A stretch of DNA of 64,000 bases, from positions 186,001 to 250,000 of the forward strand of contig NZ_JBJHBQ010000004.1 in NCBI RefSeq assembly GCF_050485565.1, read 5' to 3'. Under the pieces are notes generated by a model. That model searched no databases. It was not told where the DNA came from and saw only the letters and a program-made list of their open reading frames with translations. The translations under genes and the position numbers were made by a program. The DNA comes from Glycocaulis sp050485565. Its GTDB lineage: Bacteria; Pseudomonadota; Alphaproteobacteria; Caulobacterales; Maricaulaceae. This document shows, in pieces, positions 26,009-34,710 of this stretch. The stretch's first letter is position 1; each line of letters starts with the position of its first letter.

Positions 26009-28675
26009 TTACTTGGCCTTCAATGCCGCCTGCGCCGCCGCCAGACGGGCAATCGGTACACGATAAGGTGAACACGAGACGTAATCGAGGCCGACCGACT
26101 CGCAGAACCGAATCGAGGCCGGGTCACCGCCATGTTCCCCGCAAATTCCGAGCTTTAGCTCCGGCCGGGCGGCCCGTCCGCGCTCCACGGCGATGCGGAT
26201 AAGGTCGCCAACACCATCCTGGTCGATTGTTACAAACGGATCGCGCTCGAAAATCTGTGCTTCGAGATAAGCGCCCAGAAACTTGCCGGCATCGTCGCGA
26301 GACAGGCCGAACGTGGTCTGGGTCAAGTCATTCGTGCCGAACGAGAAGAATTCGGCAAATTCCGCTATGTCGCCCGCACGCAGGGCCGCGCGCGGAAGTT
26401 CGATCATGGTGCCGATAAGATACACCGGCGCTACGCCAGATTCGCGCTCCACATCGCGGGCCACGGCCGCCACGCGTACTTTGAGGATTTCCAGCTCCCT
26501 GGCGGTCGCAACCAGCGGGATCATCACTTCGGCCACGGGTTTGAAGCCGGTTTCCTTCTCCACCAGCGCCTGCGCCTCGAAGATGGCGCGCGCCTGCATC
26601 TCGTAGATTTCAGGGAAGGTGATGCCGAGCCGGCAGCCGCGATGGCCAAGCATCGGATTGGTTTCGGCGAGCGCCCGTGCGCGCTCCATCAGCGCGTCGG
26701 CGGGCAGGCCGGTCGCTTCGGAGACCGCTTTCACGTCTTCCTCATTATGGGGAAGGAATTCGTGCAGAGGCGGGTCGAGCAGGCGGATCGTGCAGGGGCG
26801 CTCCTCCATGATGCGGAAGATTTGCGCAAAATCATCGCGCTGCATGGGCAGGATCTTGGCCAGCGCATTGATGCGCCCGTCCTGATCTTCCGACAGGATC
26901 ATCTCGCGCACAGCGGCGATGCGGTCGGCATCAAAGAACATGTGCTCGGTGCGGCAAAGCCCGATGCCTTCGGCGCCGAACTCCTTGGCCGTCTGCACAT
27001 CGGCAGGCGTTTCGGCATTGGTGCGCACCTTCATGCGCCGCGCCGCGTCCGCCCAGCCCATCAGCTTGCCAAAATCACCGGTCAGCTCCGGCTTGATCAT
27101 CTTGGCTTCGCCGAACAGCACTTCGCCGGTAGCGCCATCGACCGTGATGATGTCGCCATCGGTGATGGTGCGCCCGCGCGCGGTAAACTGCTTCTTGCCC
27201 GCATCGATGCGGATTTCGCCCGCGCCGGAGACGCAAGGCCGGCCCATGCCGCGCGCGACAACCGCGGCGTGGCTGGTCATGCCGCCGCGCGCCGTCACGA
27301 TGGCCTGGGCTGCGTGCATGCCGTGAATGTCTTCAGGCGATGTTTCCACGCGTACCAGGATCACCTTCTCGCCAAGGCTGGCGCGGTGTTCGGCTTCATC
27401 GGAATCAAACACCGCCCGGCCCGATGCCGCACCCGGAGAGGCGGGCAGGCCCTTGGCGATCACGTCGCGCTGGTAATCCTCGGCGATGGTCGGGTGGAGC
27501 AGCTGGTCCAGCGCAGACGGGTCCACGCGCAGCACGGCCTCTTCCTGCGTAATCAGGCCGTCGTCGACCATGTCGCAGGCGATTTTCAGCGCCGCGCGCG
27601 CGGTGCGCTTGCCGTTGCGGGTCTGCAGCATCCAGAGCCGGCCCATCTCGACGGTGAATTCGATGTCCTGCATGTCGCGATAGTGGCGCTCCAGCGAGTC
27701 GAACACCTTTGCCAGCTCGCCATAGACTTCCGGCAGGGCCTCCTCCATGGAGGCTTGGGTGTCGCCCATCTTCTCGCGCATGGTCTTGGTCAGGCATTGC
27801 GGTGTGCGGATGCCCGCCACCACGTCCTCGCCTTGCGCATTGATCAGGAACTCGCCGTAATAGCCGCGCTCGCCGGTTGAAGGATCGCGGGTGAACGCAA
27901 CACCCGTGGCCGAGCTGTCGCCCATATTGCCGAACACCATGGCCTGCACGTTGACAGCCGTGCCCCAGCTGGCGGGGATGTCATACATGCGCCGGTAGGT
28001 GATGGCCCGGTCATTCATCCACGAACCGAACACCGCTCCAACAGCGCCCCAGAGCTGGTCGCGCGGATCGGCGGGGAAGGGTTCGCCCAGCGCCGATTGC
28101 ACGGCCGCCTTGTAGTCGGCGATGATCTCTTCCCAGCCCTCTGCCGTGATCTCGGTATCAAGCTGCAGGTCGTTCTCTTCCTTGTAGCGCTCAAGGATCT
28201 CCTCAAACTCGCTATGGGAGACGCCTAAGACCACGTCCGAATACATGGTGATGAAGCGGCGATAGCTGTCGAGCGCGAAGCGGCGGTCACCGGAGAGCTT
28301 GGCCAGCCCCTCTGCCGTCTCGTCATTCAGGCCCAGATTGAGGACCGTATCCATCATGCCCGGCATGGAGGCGCGGGCGCCCGAACGCACCGACACCAGC
28401 AGTGGATTGGCGGGATCGCCAAACGTCTTGCCGACCTTCTTCTCCAGGCTGGCGAGGGCGGCTTCCACCTGGCCTTCCAGCTCGGCCGGATAGGCGCGGT
28501 CATTGGCGTAAAACGCGGTGCAAACCTCGGTGGTCAGGGTGAAGCCCGGCGGGACGGGCAGGCCAAGGCGCGCCATCTCGGCAAGGTTTGCGCCCTTGCC
28601 CCCCAAAAGCGCGCGGGCATCGCCGGTCATCGCATCGGCTGCGCCGCCACCAAAGGCATAAACCCATTTCGTCAT
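26009..28675 (-). CDS. ppdK: Pyruvate, phosphate dikinase
   Basis: This 888-aa enzyme interconverts pyruvate, ATP and phosphate with phosphoenolpyruvate, AMP and pyrophosphate. The N-terminal ATP-grasp domain starts MTKWVYAFGGGAADA and includes GGKGANLAEMARLG. The swivelling domain has the phosphorylated His in GGMTSHAAVVARGMGRPCV, and the C-terminal PEP barrel has the conserved GICGEHGGDPASI. ATG 28675 is chosen to fit the family N-terminus. It lies 68 bp downstream of glyS on the same strand. Confidence 0.97.
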   Translation of the reverse strand: MTKWVYAFGGGAADAMTGDARALLGGKGANLAEMARLGLPVPPGFTLTTEVCTAFYANDRAYPAELEGQVEAALASLEKKVGKTFGDPANPLLVSVRSGARASMPGMMDTVLNLGLNDETAEGLAKLSGDRRFALDSYRRFITMYSDVVLGVSHSEFEEILERYKEENDLQLDTEITAEGWEEIIADYKAAVQSALGEPFPADPRDQLWGAVGAVFGSWMNDRAITYRRMYDIPASWGTAVNVQAMVFGNMGDSSATGVAFTRDPSTGERGYYGEFLINAQGEDVVAGIRTPQCLTKTMREKMGDTQASMEEALPEVYGELAKVFDSLERHYRDMQDIEFTVEMGRLWMLQTRNGKRTARAALKIACDMVDDGLITQEEAVLRVDPSALDQLLHPTIAEDYQRDVIAKGLPASPGAASGRAVFDSDEAEHRASLGEKVILVRVETSPEDIHGMHAAQAIVTARGGMTSHAAVVARGMGRPCVSGAGEIRIDAGKKQFTARGRTITDGDIITVDGATGEVLFGEAKMIKPELTGDFGKLMGWADAARRMKVRTNAETPADVQTAKEFGAEGIGLCRTEHMFFDADRIAAVREMILSEDQDGRINALAKILPMQRDDFAQIFRIMEERPCTIRLLDPPLHEFLPHNEEDVKAVSEATGLPADALMERARALAETNPMLGHRGCRLGITFPEIYEMQARAIFEAQALVEKETGFKPVAEVMIPLVATARELEILKVRVAAVARDVERESGVAPVYLIGTMIELPRAALRAGDIAEFAEFFSFGTNDLTQTTFGLSRDDAGKFLGAYLEAQIFERDPFVTIDQDGVGDLIRIAVERGRAARPELKLGICGEHGGDPASIRFCESVGLDYVSCSPYRVPIARLAAAQAALKAK

Positions 28676-28743
28676 CGCCAGTGTACTCGCTCTTCCTAAG
28701 GTCCGCCGCGCTGGGGCGGTCATGTGATGTGCCGGGCGCCTGC

Positions 28744-30930
28744 CTAGCCTTCCAGCCTGTCAAAATCTGCCACAGCCCTCACCGCCGCGCAGATGCGCGA
28801 CAATAGAACAAGTCTGTTGCGCCGCAACATGGGATCGTCCGCATTCACCGTAACCGCCTCGAAGAAGGCATCAACCGGCGCACGCAAAGAGGCCAGCGCC
28901 CGCATCGCCCCTTCAAAGTTTTCTGCCTGGAGTGCCTTCGCCGCATCGGTGCTTGCGGTCTGGATTTCACTTACAAGGACGCTCTCTTGCGGCGTGTCGG
29001 CCGTCTTGGCGATGGCTGCAAGCAGGGCGGCGTCCATAGCTTCGTTCGACCACGACAGATTATCATCCGGATCAGGAATTTCTCTCAGTATTTCAGAGGT
29101 GTATGCAACCGAGTTGAAGCCCTTCTTCTCCTCGGCAGAGAGAATGTTCTGTACCCGTTTGTAAGCAGCCAGCAGCGCAGACCCGTCATCGGTCTCCAGA
29201 AACGCCTGTAGCGCCCGCGACTTGTTCGTGACCCGTACCAGGTCGTCATCATTGCGCGCGAATACCGCATCGATCACGTCGTGGCGTACGCCCTCATCGC
29301 GGAGGTGGACCTTAAGGCGGTCGGCGAAGAACGAGAGGAGGTCTTTCGCTCGCTCAAGCCGAGCGTTCACAGCCACTTGATCCGAACGGACCGCCTTCAA
29401 CAACTGCTCGATTGACTTCATGCCGCTTAAGGCTTGCAAGAGCGGAAGACGATACCCGCCCGCTTCAAGTATCCGAATAACCCCCAGCGCCGCGCGCCGC
29501 AGGGCGAACGGGTCTTTCGAGCCGGTGGGTTTTTCGTCTATCGCCCAGAAGCCAACCAGCGTATCGAGCTTGTCGGCGAGCGCGACCGCTGCGCTGACCG
29601 GCGCTGTCGGCACCGCGTCTGACGGGCCTTGCGGCTTGTAGTGATCGCGGATGGCGTCGGCGATCTCCGCCGGTTCACCCGCCGCCAGCGCATAATAGCG
29701 CCCCATCACGCCCTGAAGCTCGGGGAATTCATAGACCATCTGGCTGACGAGATCGGCCTTGGCGAGCTTCGCCGCGCGGTATGCCAGCTCCGGGTCTGCG
29801 CCCACAGCCGGGGCCAGTTCGCGCGCGAGCGCAGCGACGCGCTCCACCTTGTCGGCCAGCGTGCCGAGCTTTTCGTGGAAGGTGACCTTGGAGAGTTCAC
29901 CCGCCATCGCGTCGAGGCCGCGCTTGCGGTCGAGATCCCAGAAATGGCGGGCATCAGACAGGCGCGCGGAGACCACGCGGGCCGCGCCATGGGCAATCGC
30001 ATGTCCGCCATCTGTCGCGTCCTGATTGGCGATTTTTACAAATTTGGGGGCGATTTTGCCGGTCTTGGGATCACGCACCGCGAAGTATTTCTGGTGCACC
30101 TTCATGGTCAGCGCGATGACTTCGGCGGGCAGGTCGAGGAAGGCAGGGTCGATCTCGCCCAGCACCGCGACCGGCCATTCGGCAAGGCCCGTCACTTCGG
30201 CAAGCAGGCCCTCATCCTCGATCAGCTCAAGGCCGGCCTGCGCGCAGACGCGCTTTGCCCCCTCAAGGATGATGGCGGAGCGCTCGGCGCGCGTCAGCAC
30301 CACGCCATTATCGCGCAAGCGTGCAGCGTAATCGGCATGGTCCTTCACCGCGAAGACGCGTTCACCCTTCGAATGGATGCGGTGGCCTTCGGTGAGGTTT
30401 GACGCCTCGATACCGAAGACGCTTACCGGCACGACCGCGCCGTCCAGCAGGCAGATGATGCGGTGCAGGGGGCGCACCCAGCGCTGGGCCCGCTCGCCTT
30501 CGCCAAACTTCATCGATTTTGGCCAGGGGAAGTTGCGGATCGCCGCTTCCAGCGCCTCGGCAATCACCGCGCCGGCATCGCGGCCCGGCTTCTCGATGAC
30601 AGCGACATAGAAATCACCCTTGGGGGTGCTGTCGATGCGGCACTGATCGAGGCTTTCCAGCCCCGCCCCGCGCAGGAAGCCTTCAACCGCCTTATCGGGC
30701 GAGCCAACGCGCGGGCCTTTGCGCTCCTCGCTGACATCCGCCGTGCGGGCAGGGACCCCTTCCGCGACGAGACCAATGCGGCGCGGGCCGGAGAAGGTCT
30801 GAAGGCTCTCAACGCCAAGGCCCGCCGCCTTGAACGCCTCGCCCATCAGCCGGGCAAGGTCTTCTTCGGCCCGCGCCTGCATGCGGGCCGGGATTTCCTC
30901 GCAGAAGAGTTCGATGAGTAGCTGGGCCAA
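28744..30930 (-). CDS. glyS: Glycyl-tRNA synthetase beta subunit
   Basis: This 728-aa subunit of the bacterial alpha2beta2 glycyl-tRNA synthetase carries the tRNA-binding parts. It starts at TTG 30930 (LAQLLIELFCEEIPARMQ, the family N-terminus), then FSGPRRIGL, KSMKFGEG and RWVRPLHRIICLLDG. The TTG start is unusual but fits; no good upstream alternative exists because the GST gene ends 20 bp before. The alpha-subunit gene glyQ is separated from it by two extra genes. Confidence 0.93.
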   Translation of the reverse strand: MAQLLIELFCEEIPARMQARAEEDLARLMGEAFKAAGLGVESLQTFSGPRRIGLVAEGVPARTADVSEERKGPRVGSPDKAVEGFLRGAGLESLDQCRIDSTPKGDFYVAVIEKPGRDAGAVIAEALEAAIRNFPWPKSMKFGEGERAQRWVRPLHRIICLLDGAVVPVSVFGIEASNLTEGHRIHSKGERVFAVKDHADYAARLRDNGVVLTRAERSAIILEGAKRVCAQAGLELIEDEGLLAEVTGLAEWPVAVLGEIDPAFLDLPAEVIALTMKVHQKYFAVRDPKTGKIAPKFVKIANQDATDGGHAIAHGAARVVSARLSDARHFWDLDRKRGLDAMAGELSKVTFHEKLGTLADKVERVAALARELAPAVGADPELAYRAAKLAKADLVSQMVYEFPELQGVMGRYYALAAGEPAEIADAIRDHYKPQGPSDAVPTAPVSAAVALADKLDTLVGFWAIDEKPTGSKDPFALRRAALGVIRILEAGGYRLPLLQALSGMKSIEQLLKAVRSDQVAVNARLERAKDLLSFFADRLKVHLRDEGVRHDVIDAVFARNDDDLVRVTNKSRALQAFLETDDGSALLAAYKRVQNILSAEEKKGFNSVAYTSEILREIPDPDDNLSWSNEAMDAALLAAIAKTADTPQESVLVSEIQTASTDAAKALQAENFEGAMRALASLRAPVDAFFEAVTVNADDPMLRRNRLVLLSRICAAVRAVADFDRLEG

Positions 30931-30949
30931 GGTAAAACGCGTCCGGTTC

Positions 30950-31546
30950 TTACTGGTTGCTGGCCTGCATGCGGGCATAGGCGGGCCGCGCGTGCAGGCG
31001 GGTGATGTAGTCGTCAATGCGCGGATTATCCGGCATCAGCTTGAAGTGTTTGAGCCAGCCGAGCGCGCCGCCAATGAGAATATCGGCAGCCGAGAAGCGC
31101 TCTCCCAGCAGATAGGGGCCGTCCTCCAGCGCGGTCTCGATCAGCGTGATGACCGTCTCCCACTCGCCCCAGCCGACCGTGCGCGGATCAACATCGAGGT
31201 TTTGCGCCTTTGTCACGATGGCCGGTTCCAGCACGCCGGGGCGGAATACGCTCCAGTAGAGATAATCGGCGCGCAGCGGATCATTGATGGCAGGGGCGAG
31301 GCCCGCACCCGGAAATTCATCGCACAGATAGAGCGAGATTGCGGCCATCTCGGTCAGCGTCTTGCCCTTGTGGCGGATGGCGGGAACCTTGCCGGCCGGA
31401 TTGATTTTCAGGAATTCCGCCTCGCGCGTTTCCCCGCCGAACACGTCGACTTTACGCAGCTCGTAAGACACGCCCAGCTCCTCCACCAGCCAGACCGTAC
31501 CGGTGGAGCGGGTATTGGGGCCGTGCCAGACGATGAGGTCAGTCAT
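30950..31546 (-). CDS. Glutathione S-transferase family protein
   Basis: This 198-aa protein has an N-terminal thioredoxin-like domain (MTDLIVWHG, NPAGKVPAIRHKGKTLTEMA with the cis-Pro) and an all-helical C-terminal domain (GPYLLGERFSAADILIG). Catalytic Ser/Tyr of the standard type is not obvious. It lies between glyQ and glyS on the same strand and its ATG (31546) has GGAGAAG upstream. The start overlaps the previous frame's 3' end by 8 bp. Substrate unknown. Confidence 0.85.
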   Translation of the reverse strand: MTDLIVWHGPNTRSTGTVWLVEELGVSYELRKVDVFGGETREAEFLKINPAGKVPAIRHKGKTLTEMAAISLYLCDEFPGAGLAPAINDPLRADYLYWSVFRPGVLEPAIVTKAQNLDVDPRTVGWGEWETVITLIETALEDGPYLLGERFSAADILIGGALGWLKHFKLMPDNPRIDDYITRLHARPAYARMQASNQ

Positions 31547-31931
31547 CGTCTTCTCCAAACGCTGCAACGTCCCATGACCATGTCTTGATAGAAGACACTT
31601 CAGATTCCAATTCAGAATAGAAATCTGGTAAAACCCGCATCTGAAGTTCTGGGGCGCTTCCTGAGCGCAGTGCGTTTGAAATCAGAGACCAAGCTGCTGC
31701 CTCTGTCATAGCGGCTAAAGGCAAACCAATCGAAATTTTACCTTTTAAAACCGCGACGTGCGGATCGATTCCATCGAGGATTTCTAATTTAGCGTCGCCG
31801 CCGAGACACGGTTGTTTGGTGTCGCCGGGGTATGCTTTGCCTTCGGCCCTTACGCGCCAAACCTTTCCGTTCGAGCCTTCCAGCGACACCAGCAGCGAAT
31901 TAGGAACAAAAGAGAAATTGCGGTTCACCAT
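31539..31931 (-). CDS. Hypothetical protein, AT-richer than its neighbours
   Basis: This 130-aa frame reads MVNRNFSFVPNSLLVSLEG and ends AAFGEDDD; I recognise no family. It starts at ATG 31931, overlapping the glyQ stop by one base (TGATG), and its 3' end overlaps the GST start by 8 bp. Base composition is clearly lower in GC than glyQ or glyS, with different codon use, which suggests recent acquisition into the glyQ-glyS operon. Confidence 0.65.
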   Translation of the reverse strand: MVNRNFSFVPNSLLVSLEGSNGKVWRVRAEGKAYPGDTKQPCLGGDAKLEILDGIDPHVAVLKGKISIGLPLAAMTEAAAWSLISNALRSGSAPELQMRVLPDFYSELESEVSSIKTWSWDVAAFGEDDD

Positions 31932-32824
31932 CACGCGGCCTCGCGTTTCTGCTGTTCCACCCAGGCGCTGGCGCAGCCCTTGGCGAGCTCACGTACCCGC
32001 GCAATCCAGCTCGCCCGTTCAGCCACCGAAATCGCGCCGCGCGCATCGACGAGGTTGAAGAGATGGGAGGCTTTCAGGCACCAGTCATAGGCGGGCAGGG
32101 GCAAAGGCTTCGGCAGGTTCAGCAGCGCCATGCACTGCTTCTCCGCGCCCTTGAACCATTCGATCAGCATGTCGACATCGGCATGCTCGAAATTGAAGGC
32201 CGAGTGCTGGCGCTCGTTCTCCAGGAATACATCGCCGTAGGTCAGGCGGTTTTCCCCCTCGGCCCCGTTGAAATCGAGGTCGTAGACATTCTCCACGCCC
32301 TGCACATACATGGCGAGGCGTTCCAGACCGTAGGTCAGCTCGCCGGAGACCAGCTCCACATCGAGCCCGCCGACCTGCTGGAAGTAGGTGAACTGGCTGA
32401 CCTCCATCCCGTCGCACCAGACCTCCCAGCCAAGGCCCCAGGCACCCACGGTCGGGTTTTCCCAGTCATCTTCCACAAAGCGTACATCGTGTAAGCGCCG
32501 GTCGATGCCCAGCGCATCCAGCGAGCCGAGATACAGGTCCTGAATATCGGCCGGGCAGGGCTTCAAGAGCACCTGGAACTGGTAATAGTGCTGCAGCCTA
32601 TTGGGGTTCTCGCCATAGCGCCCGTCGCCCGGACGGCGCGAGGGCTGCACATAGGCGGCCCGCCACGGCTTCGGCCCCAGCGAGCGCAGCGTGGTGGCCG
32701 GGTGCAGCGTGCCTGCGCCAACCTCGGTATCATACGGCTGGAGAATGGCGCAGCCCTGCCTTGCCCAATATTGCTGGAGCGTCAGGATCAGGTCCTGAAA
32801 GGACGGGGCTTTTTGCTCGGCCAT
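31931..32824 (-). CDS. glyQ: Glycyl-tRNA synthetase alpha subunit
   Basis: This 297-aa class II catalytic subunit begins MAEQKAPSFQDLILTLQQYW and shows the family sequence GAGTLHPATTLRSLGP, YVQPSRRPGDGRYGENPNRL and LYLGSLDALGID. It charges tRNA-Gly together with glyS. ATG 32824 gives the standard N-terminus, so upstream codons to 32884 are not used. It is first in the glyQ, orphan, GST, glyS, ppdK run. Confidence 0.96.
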   Translation of the reverse strand: MAEQKAPSFQDLILTLQQYWARQGCAILQPYDTEVGAGTLHPATTLRSLGPKPWRAAYVQPSRRPGDGRYGENPNRLQHYYQFQVLLKPCPADIQDLYLGSLDALGIDRRLHDVRFVEDDWENPTVGAWGLGWEVWCDGMEVSQFTYFQQVGGLDVELVSGELTYGLERLAMYVQGVENVYDLDFNGAEGENRLTYGDVFLENERQHSAFNFEHADVDMLIEWFKGAEKQCMALLNLPKPLPLPAYDWCLKASHLFNLVDARGAISVAERASWIARVRELAKGCASAWVEQQKREAA

Positions 32825-32906
32825 GGCGCGGGTTCCGGCGGGGGTGGAAATTGCGCGCGAACCTAGGCGCGCCCGCGCCCGCAATCAAGCCGCAGATCAG
32901 GCGGTG

Positions 32907-33401
32907 TCACCCCTCGCCCGCTATCGCCTCATAGGCGGCCTGCAGGCGGTCGCGCACCCATGGGCGTGACGGGTCTTTGCGCGGCTGGCGGAGGTGCTCG
33001 AAGCGCAGATCCTCCATGAAGTCCTCCCACATGGGCGGGCCGCCTTCCTCCAGCAATTGTGCGCGGATCGAAAGGGCAGGGGTGACGGGCAGATGCCGGC
33101 GCCCCCACGCGCCCAGATGCGCCATGATGGGTATGAGCTGGATGGCCTGTTCGGTGAGCGAATAGATCATGCGCTGGCGGTGGGTGGGGTCAGGCGCGGC
33201 TGTCAGCATGCCGAGCGCCACAAGGCGTTTGAGCCGGTCTCCGAGAATATTGGTCGAGATGCCTTCCTGGTTCTTCATCAGGTCGAGGAAATGCCTGCGC
33301 CCGCCAAAGATCATGTCGCGCAGGATGAGCAGGCTCCAGCGGTCGCCGAACACCTCCACGGACAGATTGATCGGACAGCCCGAACGGGGCGCGTCGGCCA
33401 T
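32907..33401 (-). CDS. HxlR-family transcriptional regulator
   Basis: This 164-aa winged-helix regulator begins MADAPRSGCPINLSVEVFGDRW, with the invariant early Cys followed by the GDRWSLLILRDM helix and the recognition segment GISTNILGDRLKRLVALGML. HxlR proteins sense electrophiles or redox state through that Cys. It diverges from the SRPBCC and DHFR-like genes, which are its likely targets. AAGGAG lies before the ATG, although TTG 33410 is possible. Confidence 0.88.
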   Translation of the reverse strand: MADAPRSGCPINLSVEVFGDRWSLLILRDMIFGGRRHFLDLMKNQEGISTNILGDRLKRLVALGMLTAAPDPTHRQRMIYSLTEQAIQLIPIMAHLGAWGRRHLPVTPALSIRAQLLEEGGPPMWEDFMEDLRFEHLRQPRKDPSRPWVRDRLQAAYEAIAGEG

Positions 33402-33421
33402 GACCTGCAATTCTCCTTAAA

Positions 33422-33446
33422 AACCACTTGCATATCTGATGTGGTT
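33422..33446. promoter_or_regulatory. Inverted repeat, candidate HxlR operator
   Basis: AACCAC (33422-33427) and GTGGTT (33441-33446) form a 6-bp inverted repeat with a 13-bp spacer in the 96-bp gap between the divergent HxlR and SRPBCC genes. Position and symmetry suit a dimeric regulator, but no binding data can be inferred from the sequence. Confidence 0.45.
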
Positions 33447-33497
33447 CGAAGCATGCTGCAACCGGTTGATAAATGCAATTGGTTTGGAGGTGTGACC

Positions 33498-33950
33498 ATG
33501 ACCCTTTCCCACGACACGGTGCGGTTCGACCGCAGCTATGATGCAACGCCGGAGCAGGTATTCGCGGCCTGGGCGGATAGCGAGGCGATGAGCCGCTGGG
33601 CGGTGCCCGGCCCGGACCATGAACTACGCTATGAGACGTCAGACTTTCGCGTTGGCGGGCGTGATCTCGCCCGCTGCGGTGCGAAGGGCGATCTGCGGTT
33701 TCAGGCCGAAGTCCTCTATCTCGATATCGTCCAGAACGAGCGTATCGTCTTGGCCGAAACCATCAGCGAGGACGGAAAACCGATGTGTGCGGCGCTGGTC
33801 AGCGTCTCGCTGGCTGCAGACGGCAAGGGCACCCGCCAGATCGTGACCTGCCAGGTGACAGAGTTTGTGCCCGGCATGGCCGACGGCTATCGCCACGGCT
33901 ATGGCGCTTCGCTCGACAATCTGGCTGGCGAACTCGCCCGTGCGGCGTGA
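33498..33950 (+). CDS. SRPBCC-domain protein
   Basis: This 150-aa protein starts MTLSHDTVRFDRSYDATPEQV, followed by VFAAWADSEAMSRWAVPGP, the activator of Hsp90 ATPase-like (AHSA1) START-fold pattern. Such proteins form a hydrophobic ligand pocket; the ligand is unknown. GGAGG lies about 8 bases before ATG 33498. The gene ends 11 bp before the DHFR-like gene, and it probably shares the promoter next to HxlR. Confidence 0.82.
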   Translation: MTLSHDTVRFDRSYDATPEQVFAAWADSEAMSRWAVPGPDHELRYETSDFRVGGRDLARCGAKGDLRFQAEVLYLDIVQNERIVLAETISEDGKPMCAALVSVSLAADGKGTRQIVTCQVTEFVPGMADGYRHGYGASLDNLAGELARAA

Positions 33951-33961
33951 GGACAGCGCCC

Positions 33962-34522
33962 ATGCGCAAGCTGATCATGTGGAATCTGATGGGCCTCGAT
34001 GGCCGGTTTGAAGGGCCGGGCCATGATATTTCGTGGATGGCCGATGCCTGGAGCGAGGATATGGAGGCGCTCTCCATGCAGCAGGGCGAGGCGATGGGCG
34101 CCATGGTGTTCGGACGGCGCACCCATGATCTGATGGCGAGCCACTGGCCGGCAGCGGCGGACGGGCCGGAGGCCAATGTCGCCTACTTCATGAACACGCT
34201 GCCGAAATATGTTTTCTCGCGCACGGTGGAGCACTCCGACTGGTCCAACGTGACAATGTTCAACACCGACCCGGTGGCGGAGATCACGCGGCTGAAGGCC
34301 GAAGGCGGCAAGGACCTCTATCTTTTCGGCAGTGCGGACCTGGCCCGTCCGCTGATCGAGGCGGATCTGTTTGACGAGTACCGCATCGGCATTGCGCCGC
34401 TATTGCTGGGAGAGGGTGTGCCGCTGTTCAAGCAATGGGCAGGCCGACGAAAGCTCTCCCTGCTGGAAGCCCGGCCGATGAAAAAGGACGTCGTACTGCT
34501 GCGCTATGCCCGCGTGAGATAG
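33962..34522 (+). CDS. Dihydrofolate reductase-family (RibD C-terminal-like) protein
   Basis: This 186-aa protein begins MRKLIMWNLMGLDGRFEGPG, and has GAMVFGRRTHDLMASHWP and GKDLYLFGSADLARPLIE, typical of the YwjB/RibD-C subgroup of DHFR-like reductases. These bind NADPH but often do not act on folate. It follows the SRPBCC gene by 11 bp, forming a two-gene unit opposite the HxlR regulator. Confidence 0.85.
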   Translation: MRKLIMWNLMGLDGRFEGPGHDISWMADAWSEDMEALSMQQGEAMGAMVFGRRTHDLMASHWPAAADGPEANVAYFMNTLPKYVFSRTVEHSDWSNVTMFNTDPVAEITRLKAEGGKDLYLFGSADLARPLIEADLFDEYRIGIAPLLLGEGVPLFKQWAGRRKLSLLEARPMKKDVVLLRYARVR

Positions 34523-34605
34523 GCGTACCCGCGCTTCTCACGATGGGGTGTAAGAAAACTGTCTTGCATCCCCTCTTGTGCGGGCGTAGAAACATCCCAC
34601 CTTAG

Positions 34606-34682
34606 GCTCACTAAGAGCATAACGGCGAGACCGGTAAACGGCCCGCCGATTTTCTGGCCCCTCATAATGCTCAAAATGAGCA
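34606..34682. promoter_or_regulatory. Paired GCTC-N5-GAGC inverted repeats upstream of nadA
   Basis: Two sites share the same arms and spacing: GCTC-ACTAA-GAGC at 34606-34618, and GCTC-AAAAT-GAGC at 34669-34681 (extended to TGCTCA-AAA-TGAGCA at 34668-34682). Their centres are 63 bp apart, about six helical turns. They lie in the 188-bp gap before nadA. An NAD-responsive repressor such as NadQ is one possible reader, but I cannot confirm its motif. Confidence 0.5.
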
Positions 34683-34710
34683 AAAGAGGGCAGGGAGAGG
34701 ATGAGACGCG

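Noticed and set aside
26642..27880. 412-codon open frame opposite ppdK
   Set aside because: Shadow of a confident gene; no motif and no promoter or ribosome-binding site.
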